A stretch of DNA of 64,000 nt from JBGSON01 sp041739085 (GTDB taxonomy: Bacteria > Patescibacteriota > Gracilibacteria > CAIRYL01). The DNA lies in contig JBGSON010000032.1 of the NCBI GenBank assembly GCA_041739085.1, forward strand, positions 16,712 to 80,711, given 5' to 3'. Below the pieces are notes generated by a model. That model made no database searches. It had not been told where the DNA came from and worked only from the letters and a program-made list of their open reading frames with translations. The stretch's first letter is position 1. Every line of letters starts with the position of its first letter. A program made the position numbers and the translations under genes. Positions 60,344 through 64,000 of the stretch are shown here, piece by piece.

Positions 60344-61483
60344 ATGAAGACCAAATCACTCCTCCCGATAACAATTCTGACTATCCTGTTGTGTCTGGGT
60401 GGCGGCTATTTGTATTTCAAAGAGCCAAAAAACTCCGCATCTGAACCAATGACTGAATCCACCGCAATCGAGACTATTAAAAATGAATTCCCCGAATTCA
60501 AGGAATACCCAAGTGATGCCTTGCCTCCGAAGTCTATCAAGACGGAGAAGGCGAGTGATGGCTGGCACGTGGCGTTCGTGCAGGAAGGATCGGGCCGGCC
60601 GATTCTGTCAGCGACTTGTTTTTTTGTGGATGACGAGAAGAATATCATGAGCAAGAAAACATATAATCCTTCCGCTGAAGAAGATTCGACTGCAGAGTTC
60701 TCTCCCATGACCTGTTCCCCCGGCGCCTGTTCATTAGAAAATTGCCATGGACTAAATATCAAATGCGGGTCCAATCCTCCGGATATGTGTACGGAAATGT
60801 ATGAGATCGGTGATAACTGCCTGCAGTATGCAGAATGCGGCGTTCAAAATGGCAAATGCCAGCAGGTAGAAAATCCTCAATTCACTCAGTGTGCATCATG
60901 CGTAGAGACATGCAAAGACACAAACAAAGATAACAACACGCAGTTGTTTGAGTGCGAGAGTACATGCAGCACGAGAGGCGGACAGGAAGAAGTCACCGGC
61001 AGTTTGTCAGAATCCGAGGCTCGCGCGATTGCTGAAGAAAGTTGTATAAAGGGAGGGGAATCACTTGCTCCGGGGTATTATAATGAAAACTCAAAAACGT
61101 GGTGGTTTGATGCCAATTTAAATGCCACCCGGGAAGGATGCAATCCTGCTTGTGTGGTGAGTGAAGTAACAGAGCTGGCTGAAATCAATTGGCGGTGCAC
61201 CGGCCTTATTGAGCCGATGGGATCCTCTGAAGAAATCAAGAATCTATTCGCAGAAAAATATCCGGATTATGCTGCAACCGTAGCCGTGAGTGTGGACAAT
61301 GAAACTGAGGACTTTTCTCGCGGAAGCGTGATTTTTGAAGCCGGCGCACCCGGAGGGATTTTTTTAGCCGCTAAAGTCGATGGCACATGGCAGATAGTTT
61401 TTGATGGCAACGGTCAGATCCCCTGCGACCTCTCAACATACGGATTTCCAGATGATATGCTCGCAGATTGCAGTGAAAAATAG
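60344..61483 (+). CDS. secreted Cys-rich protein, function unknown
   Basis: A 379-residue exported or membrane-anchored protein. The N-terminus (LLPITILTILLCLGGGYLYF) is a signal anchor. A globular part (about 36-110) resembles small PepSY-like domains (TAIETIKNEFPEFKEYPSDA). It is followed by a Cys-rich segment (about 118-215) with roughly sixteen Cys, e.g. CSPGACSLENCHGLNIKCG and CASCVETCKDTNKDN, probably disulfide bonded outside the cell. A second PepSY-like part (EARAIAEESCIKGGESLAPGY, then SSEEIKNLFAEKYPDYAA) ends it. Function unknown. Confidence 0.7.
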   Translation: MKTKSLLPITILTILLCLGGGYLYFKEPKNSASEPMTESTAIETIKNEFPEFKEYPSDALPPKSIKTEKASDGWHVAFVQEGSGRPILSATCFFVDDEKNIMSKKTYNPSAEEDSTAEFSPMTCSPGACSLENCHGLNIKCGSNPPDMCTEMYEIGDNCLQYAECGVQNGKCQQVENPQFTQCASCVETCKDTNKDNNTQLFECESTCSTRGGQEEVTGSLSESEARAIAEESCIKGGESLAPGYYNENSKTWWFDANLNATREGCNPACVVSEVTELAEINWRCTGLIEPMGSSEEIKNLFAEKYPDYAATVAVSVDNETEDFSRGSVIFEAGAPGGIFLAAKVDGTWQIVFDGNGQIPCDLSTYGFPDDMLADCSEK

Positions 61484-61670
61484 TTCATAGGATTTCTCCG
61501 ACGGCAACCAAAGCTCGATCGAGCTCTTGGAAGTCATAGTGCCCAAGTCCGGAGATATGGTCGAGCAAAGGAAAAAAGTGAGAGAGGGAAAGGATTCATC
61601 GAAAAACAAATTCTCTTTTCAGTTCTGCCAGAAAGCGTATAAATACTAATAATCCATTCCCCCTGAAATC

Positions 61671-62552
61671 ATGCCTCAGATGCCACTCAATGACATGCTC
61701 CTTGCGCATCTTCTCAAGGCCCAGAGGAAAGAGATCACTGAGCACCATGTGTATTTAAATCTTTCTCGGGCTTTCAAAAAGCATAGCGAGAACTCAAAGA
61801 TGCTCGCCCATCTCGCGGAAGATGAGATGTCCCACTATGAGTTCTGGAAGAGTTACACGGGGAGGGATGTCCCGCCCTCGAAAGTTAAGATCTGGTGGAA
61901 TGCGTTCATCGCCAGATTCCTTGGTCTTACCTTCGGCCTCAAGATCATGGAGGTCGGAGAAGTGGAAGAGCAGCGATTCTACGGGGAGATAAAAAAGCAG
62001 ATCCCGGAAGCAGGTCAGGTGATCTCCGATGAAATCCAGCACGAAATGGCTCATATCGATATGATCAACGAAGAGAAACTAAACTATATCGGATCCATCG
62101 TTCTTGGCCTCAATGACGCGCTCGTTGAACTTTCCGGAGCGCTCGCGGGCTTCACCTTTGCCTTTCAGAACACAAAGCTCATCGCCGTCACAGGCCTCAT
62201 CATGGGGGTTGCCGCATCACTCTCCATGGCGGCATCTAAATACCTCTCGAGCAAAAATGACGAAGAGGAAAAGCCGCTGAAATCATCCATTTATACGGGA
62301 ATGGCATATGTCTTCACCGTCATCCTGCTCGTTCTCCCGTATTTTCTCCTGAAAAACCCTTTTGTGAGCATGATCGTGATGTTCGGACTCGCTGTTTTCA
62401 TCATATTTATTTTCAATTACTACATCTCGGTGGCAAAAGGATATTCGTTCAAGGCGCGGTTCTGGGAAATGACGATCTTGAGCTTTAGCGTCGTGCTCAT
62501 CTCATTTGCCGCAGGCGTTGTTGTGAAAAAATATATCGGTGTGGATATCTGA
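61671..62552 (+). CDS. ferritin-like/VIT1 (CCC1) fusion iron transporter
   Basis: A 293-residue protein. The N-terminal ~145 residues are a rubrerythrin-like diiron domain (EITEHHVYLNLSRAF, LAEDEMSHYEFWKSY, EVEEQRFYGEI, ISDEIQHEMAHIDMI). The rest is a VIT1/CCC1 transporter part with five helices, starting with IVLGLNDALVELSGALAGFTFAF. Such fusions export or store iron (or manganese), with the ferritin-like part sensing or oxidising it. A palindrome CCAA-AGCTCGATCGAGCT-CTTGG lies upstream (61508-61530); nothing else is seen in 61484-61670. Confidence 0.9.
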   Translation: MPQMPLNDMLLAHLLKAQRKEITEHHVYLNLSRAFKKHSENSKMLAHLAEDEMSHYEFWKSYTGRDVPPSKVKIWWNAFIARFLGLTFGLKIMEVGEVEEQRFYGEIKKQIPEAGQVISDEIQHEMAHIDMINEEKLNYIGSIVLGLNDALVELSGALAGFTFAFQNTKLIAVTGLIMGVAASLSMAASKYLSSKNDEEEKPLKSSIYTGMAYVFTVILLVLPYFLLKNPFVSMIVMFGLAVFIIFIFNYYISVAKGYSFKARFWEMTILSFSVVLISFAAGVVVKKYIGVDI

Positions 62553-62619
62553 TTTTTCTTCGTTCTCTAGAAGTAATTCCTGGAGCATGGTACAAAGGAT
62601 TCAGCTTTCTTCGGAAATC

Positions 62620-63003
62620 ATGGAATTTGATTATACCATCGAAACAAAAAGGGATTTCCCTTCATCCGTTCTGAAAGTGCAGGAAGAACTCACAAGGGCT
62701 GGCTTCCGGGTTCTCTATATCCATGATGTAATGGAGAAACTCGATGAAAAAGGTTTTACCGTTGAGCCGATGAAGATCATCGAATTCTGCAATGCGAAAT
62801 CTGCATATTCCGTCCTTCAGGAGAACAAGAAAATCGGCCTCTGTCTCCCCTGTAAAATCCTGGTGTACAGGGAGAATGACAAAACGCATATTTCCGGGAT
62901 GAGTCCGCTCGTCCTCTTCCAATTTTTTCCACAAGCAGATCTCGGCACTATTCCCCAGGAAACAGAAATCCTCATGAAGATCGTCATCGACAACTCAAAG
63001 TGA
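62620..63003 (+). CDS. DUF302 domain protein
   Basis: A 127-residue protein starting MEFDYTIETKRDFPSSVLKVQEELT and containing VEPMKIIEFCNAKSAYSVLQEN and KIGLCLPCKILVYRENDKTHISGM, the DUF302 core with its paired Cys (LCLPCK). DUF302 proteins bind small ligands or metals and are often near sulfur or metal genes; the function here is unknown. ATG 62587 is an alternative start eleven codons earlier. It follows the iron transporter by 67 bases on the same strand. Confidence 0.82.
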   Translation: MEFDYTIETKRDFPSSVLKVQEELTRAGFRVLYIHDVMEKLDEKGFTVEPMKIIEFCNAKSAYSVLQENKKIGLCLPCKILVYRENDKTHISGMSPLVLFQFFPQADLGTIPQETEILMKIVIDNSK

Positions 63004-63056
63004 ATCCTTCATTCGGGAAGCGGAACTGAGGTTCAATGTCTTTTCAGCACGGAAGG

Positions 63057-63479
63057 TCAGAGCTTTTTCTTTATGATTTCTTTTAATTCAAGGAGCGCTT
63101 CCTGACGCGCTTCTTCGCCATCGTGATCCCACTGGACTCGCTTCCTCAGCGGATTTGCAGATTCCGAGTCCGGCATCCCAAGGATGCGGAAGAGTGCATC
63201 GGCGGCATGATACCGGTCGAGCATATAACCTTCTCCCGGGTGGCGCTTCAGGTATTCCCAGACGGGGAGTGCGGATTTGTCCGGCGTGCCCTTTTCTCCC
63301 AACACATGCCAAAGCGAGAAATATGAATCGGTGAGATCTTTGTTCAGCATTTCAACAAGATCGTCCTCGGAATATTGTCTCAACTGATCGGACACGCGGC
63401 CCGCCTCATATTCCCAGCGTTCTTTCCAGTGCATATGTGTAAGGTCTTCATCTGATGGAGGATTGTTCTCTGCGGTCAT
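63057..63479 (-). CDS. hypothetical protein
   Basis: A 140-residue, acidic, mostly helical cytoplasmic protein. Segments include HWKERWEYEAGRVSDQLRQY, YSEDDLVEMLNKDLTDSYFSLW and RYHAADALFRILGM. The last third looks like helical-repeat packing, but no family is recognised. It converges with the DUF302 gene. Confidence 0.6.
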   Translation of the reverse strand: MTAENNPPSDEDLTHMHWKERWEYEAGRVSDQLRQYSEDDLVEMLNKDLTDSYFSLWHVLGEKGTPDKSALPVWEYLKRHPGEGYMLDRYHAADALFRILGMPDSESANPLRKRVQWDHDGEEARQEALLELKEIIKKKL

Positions 63480-63679
63480 GGAGAAGAATTTTAGTGTGCT
63501 GAAATCAGATTATCCTCCTTTTCGATGTGCAGCAAAATCTGTTTTTTTGGACATGATAGAGCATATGGATGAGAGTAAGTGATAGTTGAACCAACGCATG
63601 AGACTGAATTCTGAGCAGGTCAAAGATGCAGATCGAGAGCAAATTGATTCCCTTCTTCTTTTCCATTAGATTGAAAGCA

Positions 63680-64000
63680 ATGAAATTCAAGGGATTCGCC
63701 ATCGGGATACTCATCAGCGTATTCTTCGTTGCGGTATTTGGAGGATATGTCTTCCTCTTCCATCTCGACTGGATCACGGAGACGAATACGGAGAACACAC
63801 TGCCGAAAGAATCCCAAAAGGCGGAATCCGTCGAGAGACAGGGCCTCTCAAATTTTTATAAAGTCTCGAACGACCTTTTCCGCGGAGCTCAGCCGGATGA
63901 AGAAGGATTCCGTGAACTTGAAAAAATGGGAATCAAGACCGTGGTCAATCTGAGGGCATTCCATACCGATGAAGGCATGATCGAGGGCACCGGACTCAGA
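63680..64000 (+). CDS. dual-specificity/tyrosine phosphatase-like protein, 5' part
   Basis: An open frame without a stop before the window edge. From ATG 63680 it gives a signal anchor (GFAIGILISVFFVAVFGGYVF), a linker, and then NFYKVSNDLFRGAQPDEEGF and RELEKMGIKTVVNLRAFHTDEG. The N-terminal part matches DSP/tyrosine phosphatase-like proteins (SxxxRxAQPxxxGFxxLxxxGIKTVINLR). The catalytic HCxxGxxR would lie outside. An in-frame ATG at 63626 is an alternative start. Probably an envelope-anchored phosphatase. Confidence 0.75.
   Translation, partial: MKFKGFAIGILISVFFVAVFGGYVFLFHLDWITETNTENTLPKESQKAESVERQGLSNFYKVSNDLFRGAQPDEEGFRELEKMGIKTVVNLRAFHTDEGMIEGTGLR

Overview
The window looks like a chromosomal segment from a member of the Candidate Phyla Radiation (Patescibacteria), most like Peregrinibacteria. 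That is an inference from gene style, not a database result. It rests on gram-positive-like surface proteins (two secreted proteins with SLH repeats, several lipoproteins), ferritin-like and VIT1-type iron proteins, many short hypothetical proteins, and intergenic DNA packed with short palindromic or low-complexity repeats. TGA ends genes at their natural C-termini and is not read inside conserved domains, so code 11 applies and the Gracilibacteria code (UGA = Gly) does not.

Layout. 0-8 kb: translation genes (rplT edge, rpmI, infC; fmt; rbfA), a K+ channel, murC and a 905-residue protein with four ~115-residue repeats. 7.4-16.6 kb: SLH protein, EamA transporter, an overlapping membrane-lipid operon (DUF457-type protein, pgsA, pgpA, epimerase), mltG, ybaB-like and metG. 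16.7-22.4 kb: a small membrane protein with its own consensus promoter and terminator, an FAD oxidoreductase, a zupT remnant, a second SLH protein and small membrane or lipoproteins. 22.4-28.8 kb is the accessory zone: a DinJ/YafQ-type toxin-antitoxin pair with a frameshifted toxin, a short RelA/SpoT-like protein, six copies of a ~95 bp palindromic element (one lying in frame inside a small gene), a second palindromic element, and an AT-rich gene with a Schlafen-type AlbA_2 domain. 28.8-39.3 kb: oxidative pentose phosphate genes pgl-zwf-gnd, ferritin, moxR with a DUF58-transglutaminase fusion, pgi and transaldolase. 39.5-53 kb: murF, a TPR protein, holB, gyrA, purQ with a long extension, an EAL protein, pyrD, recF, and guaA interrupted by an in-frame TAG. 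53-64 kb: repeat-rich DNA, a lipoprotein behind a long structured leader, a MutS core lacking its N-terminal domains, a site-2 protease, rpmB, tRNA-Ser(GGA), hypothetical secreted proteins, a ferritin-like/VIT1 fusion, DUF302 and the start of a tyrosine phosphatase-like protein.

How the genes work together. Housekeeping functions are translation, peptidoglycan (murC, murF, mltG, SLH surface), phosphatidylglycerol synthesis, sugar oxidation giving NADPH and pentoses (zwf, pgl, gnd, tal, pgi), nucleotide steps (pyrD, purQ, guaA) and replication or repair (gyrA, holB, recF, mutS-like). Iron storage appears twice (ferritin, ferritin-like/VIT1). No CRISPR array, rRNA gene or complete insertion sequence was seen.

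The best candidates for something new are: the palindromic element family with its in-frame insertion, the AT-rich AlbA_2 gene, the structured leader RNA before the 54.9 kb lipoprotein, the TAG-interrupted guaA, the four-repeat 905-residue protein and the N-terminally stripped MutS.
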